DNA of 64,000 bases from Aquificaceae bacterium (GTDB taxonomy: Bacteria; Aquificota; Aquificia; Aquificales; Aquificaceae). The first letter of the stretch is position 1. Each line of letters begins with the position of its first letter. The stretch spans positions 1 to 64,000 of the forward strand of contig JALSHV010000006.1 of assembly GCA_026981975.1 (NCBI GenBank), in the 5' to 3' direction. Below are positions 1 through 8,048 of the stretch, piece after piece. The position numbers were made by a program, and so were the translations under genes. The notes under the pieces were generated by a model, which was not told the DNA's origin, ran no database searches, and saw nothing but the letters and a program-made list of their open reading frames with translations.

Positions 1-1
1 C

Positions 2-352
2 GGACTCCTTTCTTTGAGTCATCAAAAAGCCTACACTCTTTCGGGAGGACAGAAAAGAAGATTGGAAATTGCCAGAAGTCTTATTACAAAACCCAGATAC
101 ATTTTTTTGGACGAACCCTTTGCGGGCTTAGATCCCATCATAGTAAGTGATATAAGAAATTTAGTAAGGGATCTTAAGCACCAGAATATAGGTATCCTTA
201 TTACCGATCACAATGTAAGGGAAACAATAACAATAGTTGATAGAGTTTACATAATATCTGAAGGTAAAATAATTGCAGAAGGTAGTCCCACTGAAGTAGT
301 GGGTGTGGAGGAAGTAAGGAAAACTTATCTGGGAGAGAACTTTAAGCTGTAA
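2..352 (+). CDS. lptB: LptB-like LPS export ABC ATPase, C-terminal part (truncated by window start)
   Basis: The reading frame is open from the first bases of the window, so only the C-terminal 116 residues are present. They hold the ABC signature (LSGGQKRRLEIAR), Walker B (FLDEPFAGLDP) and the switch-His region (LITDHNVRET). The run FAGLDP followed by LITDHNVRETI is characteristic of LptB, the cytoplasmic ATPase that powers LPS transport with LptF/G/C. Walker A lies outside the window. The 3' end overlaps the convergent GGDEF/EAL gene by 28 nt. A LivF/LivG-type ATPase is a less likely alternative. Confidence 0.85.
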   Translation, partial: GLLSLSHQKAYTLSGGQKRRLEIARSLITKPRYIFLDEPFAGLDPIIVSDIRNLVRDLKHQNIGILITDHNVRETITIVDRVYIISEGKIIAEGSPTEVVGVEEVRKTYLGENFKL

Positions 353-2364
353 CTGTCTTCTTTCAGATAATACCCTTGTCCGAATCTTATACCTATTTTT
401 TTTACAGTTTCTAAGTCTTTTTCCGATTCTATAAATTCCGCTACAAGATCAATGGAGAATCTATCCGCCATTGTTTTTAGACTTTCAAGTATGACCCTAT
501 TGTAGGGATCTCTGCTTACATTTCTAACAAGAATACCGTCTATTTTTAGAAGATCTATAAACTTTACAAAGTATCTCATTTGAAGGATAGTAGAAAATCC
601 GCTTCCGAAGTCGTCCATTGCTATTTTAAACCCTCTGTCTTTAAGCAGATCAAGATAAGAAAGGGCGCTTTCTATGTTAAGAAAAGTTTCCCTTTCGGTA
701 ATTTCTATAAAAATCCTTGATCTAATATGCTTAGGAATGGTGGACAGTTCTTCTATTATCTTTCCTCTTTCAAGACTTCGGGGGGATATGTTTATAAAAA
801 AACAGAAGGGATCAAGTTTGCGATCTTTTATTATCCTTTTCAGGTAGCGAACGGTAATCATATCTATATCTTCCATTATGCTTAAGTCTTCTATATCTTT
901 TAGAAATCTCCCTATGGGAACAGCTTCTCCTTCCTTTATAACCCTAAAAAGGAGCTCGTAACCGTATATACTGCCTTTTTTGAGATCGTAAATCGGTTGA
1001 AGATGATGCGTTGTGGAACCTTTCAGTATCAGTTCTCTAAGATCCCTTTCTGTTTTGAATCTTTCCTTGTATATTTCCTTATCCTGCGGAAGTGTTAGCA
1101 TAACACTTCTGTTCTTCCCTGCACTTTTGGCTTTGTAAAGACTTATATCCGCTATGACAAGTAGCTCCTGTGGATCTTCTGCATCTTCGGGATAGTTGGC
1201 TATTCCAAGACTTACCGTTATATAGATATAGGTGTTTTTATCCACCCAAAGCTTTGTGCTCCGTATATTTTCTCTGATCCTCTCAGCCAGTTCGTAAGCT
1301 CCCTTTTTGTCAGTTTCAGGACAAAGAACTGCAAATTCTTCTCCGCCGTATCTGTAAAGACTGTCTGTTTCTCTTATGTTATTCCTTATAAGACGTGTTA
1401 CTTCTTTGAGTATTCTATCTCCAGCTGAGTGTCCGTAGGTATCGTTTATTCCTTTAAAGTTGTCTATATCTATCATTAACAGGCTCAGTTTTTTACCGTA
1501 TCTTTTGGAAAGCTTACCGTGATTCTTTATATCGTGTTCCAGTATACGCCTGTTAGGAACACCTGTAAGCGGGTCTGTAGTTGCAAGATGACTAAGGCGG
1601 ATAGTGCTTATAATATGTTGACATATTATTTTGAGGTAATTTTCGTCCGCTTTATACTTTGTTTCTTTAAAAAGCAGTAAAACCGCGCCCTGTGTGTCTT
1701 CTTCTAAACGAAAAAGAACAGCTCTGATAACGGTTTCTTCTTTCAAATCCTTTATACAGACGGGTTCTTCGGAGGAAGTGTAGAGTTCCTTTTTTCTTTC
1801 TTTATAAACTTCTTTAAGAAGTGCAATATCTTCTTCTTCGGCGGAATCGGAAGCTATGAAAAGAGTAAATCTGTCCCTGTGAAAATCTTCAGCTATAAAC
1901 AGGGAAGCTTTCGCATTCATTACTTCGTTAAGACGGTTAAGTATATCCTTTATAAAAGGAGGTATTTCCTCCATATAGTTAACGGTGTTAAGAACAGCTT
2001 CCAGTATTAGTTCCTGTTTTTCAACTTTTTCTTGAAATTCATGGCTAAAATCCTGCAGAAGACGTGCAACAGACCCGAACTCGTCTTTTCTGTAAATCAG
2101 CGATGAAGTTTCAGTATTCCAGTATCCTTCTCTGAGTTTTTTTGTAAGTTCAATAAGTTCTGTAAGAGGTGATTTAATTGTTCTGGACCATAAGGGGTAT
2201 AAGACTGTTAACAAACCCAGAAATATTAGAAAAGTGTTTAAGTAAAGGGAAGGATTGGCTGAATCATCACTTAGACTTTCAACACTGAAGGAGAAAACAA
2301 GAGCTAAGAAAACCGTAAAGACATATAGAAGAATTACTTTTGAAAAGTAACTGAGTGCCTTCAT
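325..2364 (-). CDS. membrane GGDEF/EAL protein (c-di-GMP synthesis/hydrolysis)
   Basis: The protein has 679 residues. Two N-terminal membrane helices (about 8-28 and 40-60) flank a short loop and are followed by a HAMP-like linker (60-110) and a GAF-like region (about 120-260). The GGDEF domain (about 262-420) has the active-site GGEEF at 340-344 and an inhibitory RxxD site (RETD) five residues before it. The EAL domain (about 440-675) starts with ELLFR in place of EALxR but keeps the metal glutamate, NIS, EITE, DDFGSG, LKIDG and the GQGYY glutamine. Both diguanylate cyclase and phosphodiesterase activity are therefore possible. A PilZ protein is encoded just downstream on the other strand. 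A TATTAA-like box sits a few bases before the start and no Shine-Dalgarno is visible. Confidence 0.9.
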   Translation of the reverse strand: MKALSYFSKVILLYVFTVFLALVFSFSVESLSDDSANPSLYLNTFLIFLGLLTVLYPLWSRTIKSPLTELIELTKKLREGYWNTETSSLIYRKDEFGSVARLLQDFSHEFQEKVEKQELILEAVLNTVNYMEEIPPFIKDILNRLNEVMNAKASLFIAEDFHRDRFTLFIASDSAEEEDIALLKEVYKERKKELYTSSEEPVCIKDLKEETVIRAVLFRLEEDTQGAVLLLFKETKYKADENYLKIICQHIISTIRLSHLATTDPLTGVPNRRILEHDIKNHGKLSKRYGKKLSLLMIDIDNFKGINDTYGHSAGDRILKEVTRLIRNNIRETDSLYRYGGEEFAVLCPETDKKGAYELAERIRENIRSTKLWVDKNTYIYITVSLGIANYPEDAEDPQELLVIADISLYKAKSAGKNRSVMLTLPQDKEIYKERFKTERDLRELILKGSTTHHLQPIYDLKKGSIYGYELLFRVIKEGEAVPIGRFLKDIEDLSIMEDIDMITVRYLKRIIKDRKLDPFCFFINISPRSLERGKIIEELSTIPKHIRSRIFIEITERETFLNIESALSYLDLLKDRGFKIAMDDFGSGFSTILQMRYFVKFIDLLKIDGILVRNVSRDPYNRVILESLKTMADRFSIDLVAEFIESEKDLETVKKIGIRFGQGYYLKEDSYSLKFSPR

Positions 2365-2393
2365 TACTTAATATCAAAATAATGATACGATAT

Positions 2394-3308
2394 TTACAAA
2401 GAGTAAAGAAGGTCGTGATACAGAGACAGAAGAGCTTTAGCTCCCTCTCCGGCAGCGGTTATTATCTGTTTTGCGAATATATTAGTGCAATCACCAGCTG
2501 CGTAAACCCTTTCTTCCGTTGTCCTGTTGTTACAGTCTATTACAATTTCCCCTTTTTCGTTTTTAACAACTCCCAACTGATCCGCAAGCTCTGTGTTCGG
2601 AACGAGTCCTATTTCTACAAACACTCCCTCTACTTTAAGTTCTTTAATACTTCTATCTTTCTCTAAGATAATACTGGTGACACTTTTCCTATCACCTTTT
2701 ATTTCTTTAACCTTTGTGTTTAGCAGAACTTCCACCCTTTCATCGGAGAGTGTGCGATCCTGAAGAATCTCATCACCTTTTATCTTATCTGTAGCTTCTA
2801 TTAGATATATCTTATTTGCGTAGTTCAAAAGTTGTTGGACAGCTTCTAAACCTGCGTTTCCACCTCCTACTACTGCTACGGTGGCATTTTTGTAAAAAGG
2901 TGCATCACAGGTGTAGCAGTAGGAAACACCTCTACCTGTGTATTCTCTTTCTCCAGGAATATTCAGCTTCCTGTATTCTGAACCTGTGCATAGGAGAAGA
3001 GAATGGCTGAAAATTTCTCTGCCACTGGCTGTAAGTATTAAAAAGTTTCCATTTCTGCGCTCAGCTTTTACAACCCTATCAATTAAGGGTTTTATTCCTA
3101 AGCGATTCATTTGATCTACCATTCTGTTTACAAACTGAATACCGTCTATTTCTGAATAACCTAAGAAATTCTCAATATCTCCGGAAGTGAGAACTTGCCC
3201 TCCCACTGTTTCCGATACAAGAAGGAATTTTATCTTCTTTCTAACAGCGTATATGGAAGCGGAAATACCCGCAGGTCCCGCACCTATTATAATCGTATCG
3301 TAAATCAT
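2394..3308 (-). CDS. trxB: thioredoxin reductase-like flavoprotein, AhpF-type pyridine-nucleotide site
   Basis: This 304-residue protein is the usual length for low-molecular-weight thioredoxin reductase. It has an N-terminal FAD motif (GAGPAG), the redox pair C131-Y-T-C134 followed by D, the second nucleotide motif GGGNAG (148-153), and the C-terminal AAGDC...QIITAAGEG. After the second Rossmann strand it reads IEATDKIKGDE. The HRRxxxR cluster that NADPH-specific TrxB uses to bind the 2'-phosphate is absent, and the segment resembles AhpF, which prefers NADH. It probably reduces thioredoxin or a glutaredoxin-like partner. The gene is monocistronic, divergent from the PilZ gene, with a GATAAT box 5-10 bases before ATG and no Shine-Dalgarno. 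Confidence 0.85.
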   Translation of the reverse strand: MIYDTIIIGAGPAGISASIYAVRKKIKFLLVSETVGGQVLTSGDIENFLGYSEIDGIQFVNRMVDQMNRLGIKPLIDRVVKAERRNGNFLILTASGREIFSHSLLLCTGSEYRKLNIPGEREYTGRGVSYCYTCDAPFYKNATVAVVGGGNAGLEAVQQLLNYANKIYLIEATDKIKGDEILQDRTLSDERVEVLLNTKVKEIKGDRKSVTSIILEKDRSIKELKVEGVFVEIGLVPNTELADQLGVVKNEKGEIVIDCNNRTTEERVYAAGDCTNIFAKQIITAAGEGAKALLSLYHDLLYSL

Positions 3309-3362
3309 TAAATATTATCTTAATCTCAAACGGTGAGGTTTTATACTATTCTCTGAAAATCA

Positions 3363-4061
3363 ATGGTTAAGTTTAGAATATCTGAGGTTTTCAGAAACGG
3401 TTATTCTTATGATATTATAACGAAATACAAAGAAATACCTGTGAAGGTTCATCTTAAACTTAACTGGATTGACAACGAAGGTAGGCTTTTAGGTTTTGAT
3501 TGGGGAAGGACTCATCTCAAGCCCGCTTTCTCTACCTTAGATCCTGTTTACGTTAGAGTGGAAAAGGAAGAATACGCTCAAACACAGGTTTTCAGTAATT
3601 TGGGAAAGGAGTTGGTTCTTATGGTGGATAACTTCGTCGGTCCTCCGGAGTTTATAAAGAGAAGATCTGTCAGAGTAGAACCTGACGAACACAAGCCTGT
3701 AATGGTGGAAATTTTCCACGAAGAGGGAAAGTTGAAAGCTACTGTAGCTGATATCAGTGAATTAGGGATAGGATTAATTGTAGCTGTAAAAGAAAATGAG
3801 AACTTTGTGAGTATTCTCAAAGAAAGATTGAAAGCTTTGAAAAAAGAAGAGTGTATTGAGTATCATCTCAAGATATTTTTACCCTCTTGTGGTATTGCTC
3901 AAGGGAAGGGTAAGCTTAAAAATGTGATAAGCCTTGACAAGGACAGCCGGCTGAAACTTGGTTTTGAGATAAATTTTCCGCAAGGGGATCTCAACACAAT
4001 TAGAAGATACGTTATAAATCGCCAAAAGGAAATAATAAAATCTCTTAGGATAGTGAAATGA
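3363..4061 (+). CDS. PilZ-domain protein (probable c-di-GMP receptor)
   Basis: The protein has 232 residues. The N-terminal ~95 residues form a beta-rich YcgR-like region. The PilZ domain follows, with the c-di-GMP binding signature RRxxR (RRSVR, 100-104) and a D-I-S-x-x-G motif at 130-135, both intact. Binding to c-di-GMP is therefore likely; the downstream target cannot be read from sequence. The stop codon overlaps the start of the next gene (ATGA), so it is co-transcribed with the LolCE/LolD genes. A TATACT box about 15 bases upstream is a plausible -10 element. Confidence 0.8.
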   Translation: MVKFRISEVFRNGYSYDIITKYKEIPVKVHLKLNWIDNEGRLLGFDWGRTHLKPAFSTLDPVYVRVEKEEYAQTQVFSNLGKELVLMVDNFVGPPEFIKRRSVRVEPDEHKPVMVEIFHEEGKLKATVADISELGIGLIVAVKENENFVSILKERLKALKKEECIEYHLKIFLPSCGIAQGKGKLKNVISLDKDSRLKLGFEINFPQGDLNTIRRYVINRQKEIIKSLRIVK

Positions 4062-5245
4062 CTCTTATTTTGAAAATAGCCTTCAGATACCTAATATCAG
4101 CCAGAGGTAGCACTTTACTTATAACTTTTATTTCTTTTTTTGGGGTTTTTCTGAGTGTATGCGCAATTCTTTTAACCTTAGGAGTATTTACAGGATTTCA
4201 AGATTCTCTTAAAGAGAAGATCCTTTCTACAGCACCGCACATAATAGTGAGTACAGTATCTGATAAAGATCTAAAATCCATAAAAAAGGAAATAGAAAAA
4301 ATTCCTCAAGTGAAAGGAGCGATAATCTTTACCCTTTACAGTGCAATACTGGCAAAAGAAGGAAGAGTTCAACCTGTTACCGTAAAGGCAGTAGATTACA
4401 AAGAAGAGTTTTTAAAGGAGCTTGTAAAAAAACAACTTAAAGAAGGACTTCTTCGTGATGCAGTTGTGGGAAAGGGGATAGCAGATGTTCTGGGTGTCAG
4501 GGTAGGTGGGGAAGCTGTTTTAGTATTTCCCATGGGTATAAGAACTCCCACAGGATTTATTCCAAAAACTAAAAACGTAAAGATAGGAGGAATTTTTGAA
4601 ACAGGTGCTTATGACAGGGATTTTGTTTTAGTTTATATGGAGAGGGAAAAGGCAAAGAACTTCTTCAAAAGGGGATTCAGATTAGAAGGTGTAGAAGTCT
4701 ATGTGAAAGATCCTTATAGAGTTCAAGAGATAAAGGAAATTATACGGGAAAAGATAGAAAGTGACTATATCTTTATAAGATCGTGGATAGATCTAAATAA
4801 ACCTCTTTTCAATGCCCTACAGCTGGAAAAGCTTGCACTATTTCTTATACTCCTTCTTATGGTATTTGTAGCTTCTTTTAACATAACAAGCTTGCTTTTT
4901 GTAAAATCACGGGAAAAGGTGAAGGATATAGCTATTCTTAAAACCTTCGGTATGAGAAGCAAAGATATACTTGCTATTTTTATAACCGTAGGTATTTCCA
5001 TAGGGACTGTAGGATCAATAGTTGGTATAGGTGCTTCCTTCTTAATAGCACATTTTATAAACGAATACAAACTCATAAGAGTGCCGGAGGAAGTTTACAT
5101 GATGAACTATATTCCGGTTCATATACAGTTTACAGATCTGCTCGCAACTTTTATAGGAACAATTCTCCTATCTTTTGGAGCTTCTCTTATACCAGCTCTA
5201 AAAGTTGCTAAGGAAAATGTGATAGGTATTCTGAGAAACGAGTAA
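4058..5245 (+). CDS. lolC: LolC/LolE-family lipoprotein-releasing ABC permease
   Basis: The 395-residue protein has the architecture of the FtsX/LolCE family: one N-terminal membrane helix (about 19-45), a large periplasmic domain (about 46-265), and three C-terminal helices (about 268-290, 310-340, 358-385). The N-terminus (FRYL-SARG) and C-terminus (ASLIPALKVAK) match LolC/E. With the ATPase encoded next it would extract lipoproteins from the inner membrane for delivery to LolA. There is one permease gene here, suggesting a homodimeric LolF-like arrangement unless a second copy lies elsewhere. It overlaps both neighbours by 1-4 nt. Confidence 0.88.
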   Translation: MTLILKIAFRYLISARGSTLLITFISFFGVFLSVCAILLTLGVFTGFQDSLKEKILSTAPHIIVSTVSDKDLKSIKKEIEKIPQVKGAIIFTLYSAILAKEGRVQPVTVKAVDYKEEFLKELVKKQLKEGLLRDAVVGKGIADVLGVRVGGEAVLVFPMGIRTPTGFIPKTKNVKIGGIFETGAYDRDFVLVYMEREKAKNFFKRGFRLEGVEVYVKDPYRVQEIKEIIREKIESDYIFIRSWIDLNKPLFNALQLEKLALFLILLLMVFVASFNITSLLFVKSREKVKDIAILKTFGMRSKDILAIFITVGISIGTVGSIVGIGASFLIAHFINEYKLIRVPEEVYMMNYIPVHIQFTDLLATFIGTILLSFGASLIPALKVAKENVIGILRNE

Positions 5246-5904
5246 TGGAATACGTCATAAAGGCTGAGAATCTTTGGAAGATATACCCTGACGGGACAAA
5301 AGCTCTCAGAGGCGTAAACTTTACACTGCGAAAAGGAGAGTTCGTAGGCATAATGGGTCCTTCAGGTTCGGGAAAAAGCACTTTAATCCACCTGTTGGGA
5401 GGTTTAGATAAACCAACTCAGGGAAAAGTGTTTTTTATGGAAAGAGATATATCTCTTATGACAGAAGAGGAGCTTACTAACTTCAGAAGAGGTAAGGTAG
5501 CGTATATATTCCAGTTTTACTATCTTTTAGAAGACTTTACAGTTTTAGAAAATCTCCTTCTTATAGGAGATCTTTTGGGTATAAAATCCGCTCAGCAAAA
5601 AGCTCTGGATCTCCTTACTCTGTTGAGACTTTCTCACAGGCTCAATCACAAACCCTACCAGCTTTCAGGAGGCGAACAGCAAAGAGTAGCTATAGGAAGG
5701 GCTTTAATGGCTGAACCTACCGTTATTTTTGCGGACGAACCTACTGGAAATATAGACTGGGAAGAGGGAAAAAAGATATTTGATATTTTCAAAAAACTCA
5801 ACGAGGAAAAGGGAATAAGTTTTGTAGTAGCAACCCACAATCCCGAACTTTCCCGTTACTTTAACCGAATAGTCAAACTCCGCGACGGTGTTTCTACTGT
5901 TTAA
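5245..5904 (+). CDS. lolD: LolD-like lipoprotein-releasing ABC ATPase
   Basis: The 219-residue ABC ATPase has Walker A (GPSGSGKST), Q-loop, signature LSGGEQQR, Walker B (IFADEPTGN) and switch His (ATHN). The short length and the GNIDWEEG segment after Walker B fit the LolD/MacB/FtsE class. Its start overlaps the permease stop (TAATG), so the pair is translationally coupled. It is expected at the inner face of the cytoplasmic membrane, driving lipoprotein release. Its 3' end overlaps the convergent RHH gene by 11 nt. Confidence 0.9.
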   Translation: MEYVIKAENLWKIYPDGTKALRGVNFTLRKGEFVGIMGPSGSGKSTLIHLLGGLDKPTQGKVFFMERDISLMTEEELTNFRRGKVAYIFQFYYLLEDFTVLENLLLIGDLLGIKSAQQKALDLLTLLRLSHRLNHKPYQLSGGEQQRVAIGRALMAEPTVIFADEPTGNIDWEEGKKIFDIFKKLNEEKGISFVVATHNPELSRYFNRIVKLRDGVSTV

Positions 5905-6184
5905 AACCTTTTCGGAGACGCTTTACTTCCTCTTCCAAAATTCTGTTGCGTTCTTCACATTTACCAAGACGATAGCTAAGCTCAGATATCTGTCTCATAA
6001 CCTTTTCAATTCTATCCATAACTCCTGATAAGGAATTAAGAAGATTTTCCCTTTCCCTGTGGTTGTCAAAGTATAGCTTTAAAGCTTCTCTTATTATCTG
6101 GGTTTCTTTTTTTCCTAATTCTTCCTTGAGAATTTTAAGGATATCAAGCGTTTCACCGTCAAACACGTAAGTTTTTTTCCTCAA
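5894..6184 (-). CDS. small ribbon-helix-helix (CopG-like) protein with C-terminal coiled coil
   Basis: The 96-residue protein starts with a short beta strand (KKTYVFDGE) and two helices, the second containing TQIIREALKLYF, which is the pattern of ribbon-helix-helix DNA-binding proteins. Residues 45-92 are a charged heptad-rich segment predicted to be coiled coil. No toxin-like partner is adjacent, so an antitoxin role is not supported. It may be an autonomous regulator. The RHH assignment is by pattern only. Confidence 0.6.
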   Translation of the reverse strand: MRKKTYVFDGETLDILKILKEELGKKETQIIREALKLYFDNHRERENLLNSLSGVMDRIEKVMRQISELSYRLGKCEERNRILEEEVKRLRKGFKQ

Positions 6185-6243
6185 GATTTTTAACCACCTT
6201 CAAGAAGAATTTAAGTTCTTTTGCTTAAAAAGCACGTTGATTT

Positions 6244-7608
6244 TCAACCTACAACTTCATAAGCTCTGTATTTCCACTCCGCTCCTAAGCTTTTTACAAG
6301 TTTTTCTACCCGCTTAATGTCAACTCCTGGATAATCTACCGCGGAAACCACAACTCTGAAACCAAGTCTTAAGGATTCTTTTATAAACTCAACAACTTTC
6401 TGAAATGCATAGGACTGAGCGGGTTTACATATTTTTAAGTAAGTTTCGGGATCGGGAGCGTTCAGAGAAACGGACCATACATCAACAAGTCCTTTCAACT
6501 CTGATAGTTTTTCCTTAGGAAGGAATGTAAACATAAGACCGTTGGTATCAACCCTTACCCTTCCCCCTTTACTCTTTACGTATTTCGCAATCTCTTTAAG
6601 AGCGGAAAACCTAAGGGTGGGTTCTCCGTATCCGCAGAAAACCACTTCTTTATATCTAAGGGGATCTTCTATAAGACGAATAACCTCTTCCACGGAAGGA
6701 TCCCTTGAGATCCAAACCCAGTATCCCTTAACCATGAAGTTCCTTTCTCTTTCTCTTTGGCAAAAAACGCAGTGGAGATTACATCTGTTGGTCAGGTTTA
6801 TGTAAAGCCGATCGTTGATTACATAAGTTACTGTTTCCCTTTTTCCGTTGTGTCCTATGTTCAAAACCAGCTTTGCATTTTCCGAAGTCATACGGTTAAC
6901 GTCTTCAAGTGAGGTATTTGGTATAAGTTGAGCAAGCACTTCGGCGGTATGCCATATATATGAAGGTTTATTAGGTTTACCTCTAACGGGCTGTGGTGCT
7001 AAAAACGGAGCGTCAGTTTCAAGGAGTATTCTGGAAGTAGGAGTTTTTTTCACTACTTCTCTGAGGGCTTGCGATCCTTTATAGGTGATTATTCCCGAAT
7101 AGGAAATGTAAAAACCCAGATCCACCGCTTTCTTCATAGTTTCTAAGGATCCGCTGAAACAGTGCATTATACCTCCCACTTCGTAAGCTTTTTCTTCTTT
7201 TAAAACTCTTAGAGTCTGTTCTTCTGCTGCTCTCATATGGATTACCAAGGGAAGTCCTACCTTTCTTGCTAAGGATATATGTCTTCTGAAGAGTTCTTCT
7301 TGCTTTTTTCTGTCGGAAAGGTTCTTGTAAAAATCTAACCCTGTTTCCCCTACCGCTTTAACTTTGGGATTACTTTTTATTATTCTTTCCAATTCCGTGA
7401 TATCTCTTTCAGAAATCTTATCGGCTTCATGAGGGTGAAAACCGACAGCACAGAATACCTTGGAATATTTGTTAGCAAGTTCAAGAGTGCTTTTTATTGT
7501 TTTCTTGTCATACCCTACCGTAAGGATATACTCAATACTTTTATCCTCTAAGGTTTCTTTAAGATCCTTTTCATTAAGAAGATCTAAATGACAATGACTG
7601 TCTATCAT
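6244..7608 (-). CDS. TatD-family DNase fused to a radical SAM domain
   Basis: The 454-residue protein joins two domains. Residues 1-255 are a TatD-type metal-dependent deoxyribonuclease with HCH (5-7), [24 protein letters not shown] and LLETDAP metal-binding segments. Residues 256-454 are a radical SAM domain with the cluster triad C276xxxC280xxC283 and the GYGEPTLR (GGE-like) motif. These two families are known as neighbouring genes (TatD-associated radical SAM proteins); here they are one open frame without interruption. The reaction of the SAM half is unknown. Its start overlaps the dut stop by 4 nt. Confidence 0.85.
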   Translation of the reverse strand: MIDSHCHLDLLNEKDLKETLEDKSIEYILTVGYDKKTIKSTLELANKYSKVFCAVGFHPHEADKISERDITELERIIKSNPKVKAVGETGLDFYKNLSDRKKQEELFRRHISLARKVGLPLVIHMRAAEEQTLRVLKEEKAYEVGGIMHCFSGSLETMKKAVDLGFYISYSGIITYKGSQALREVVKKTPTSRILLETDAPFLAPQPVRGKPNKPSYIWHTAEVLAQLIPNTSLEDVNRMTSENAKLVLNIGHNGKRETVTYVINDRLYINLTNRCNLHCVFCQRERERNFMVKGYWVWISRDPSVEEVIRLIEDPLRYKEVVFCGYGEPTLRFSALKEIAKYVKSKGGRVRVDTNGLMFTFLPKEKLSELKGLVDVWSVSLNAPDPETYLKICKPAQSYAFQKVVEFIKESLRLGFRVVVSAVDYPGVDIKRVEKLVKSLGAEWKYRAYEVVG

Positions 7609-8048
7609 AAGCCGGTGCTTCCAAACCCGCCTTCTCCCCTTAAGGTTTCCGTAACCTCTTCCACTTCAACTATTTCCACTCTGCTTATGGGCGATATTAC
7701 CATCTGAGCTATTCTTTCCCCTCTTCTGATACTGACAGGTTCTTCTCCAAGATTAATAAGAATAACCTTAACTTCACCTCTGTAATCCGCATCTACGGTG
7801 CCAGGAGAATTCAACAGCGTTATTCCCTTCTTCAAAGCAAGACCGCTCCGCGGTCTTATCTGTCCTTCGTAACCTTGAGGGATTTCAAATACAAAACCCG
7901 TCGGTATGAGAACTCTTTGAAAAGATTTTATAATAACTGTATCCTCTATTGCCGCTCTCAAATCAAATCCTGCGGAGTGTTCAGTTGCGTAAGAGGGCAA
8001 ATCCAGTCCCTTCGCGTGAGGAAGTCTTTTGACTTTTATCTTAAGCAT
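7605..8048 (-). CDS. dut: deoxyuridine 5'-triphosphate nucleotidohydrolase (dUTPase)
   Basis: The 147-residue trimeric dUTPase converts dUTP to dUMP and diphosphate, protecting DNA and feeding dTMP synthesis. The five family motifs are visible: [18 protein letters not shown], the uracil pocket [17 protein letters not shown], and the C-terminal P-loop-like arm [10 protein letters not shown]. Length is normal. The start codon shares one base with the pnp stop (TAATG) and the stop overlaps the TatD fusion start, so it is the third gene of the rpsO operon. Confidence 0.95.
   Translation of the reverse strand: MLKIKVKRLPHAKGLDLPSYATEHSAGFDLRAAIEDTVIIKSFQRVLIPTGFVFEIPQGYEGQIRPRSGLALKKGITLLNSPGTVDADYRGEVKVILINLGEEPVSIRRGERIAQMVISPISRVEIVEVEEVTETLRGEGGFGSTGL

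Noticed and set aside
5894-6184. Antitoxin of a toxin-antitoxin pair
   Set aside because: The RHH-like protein has no adjacent small toxin gene; neighbours are lolD and the TatD fusion.
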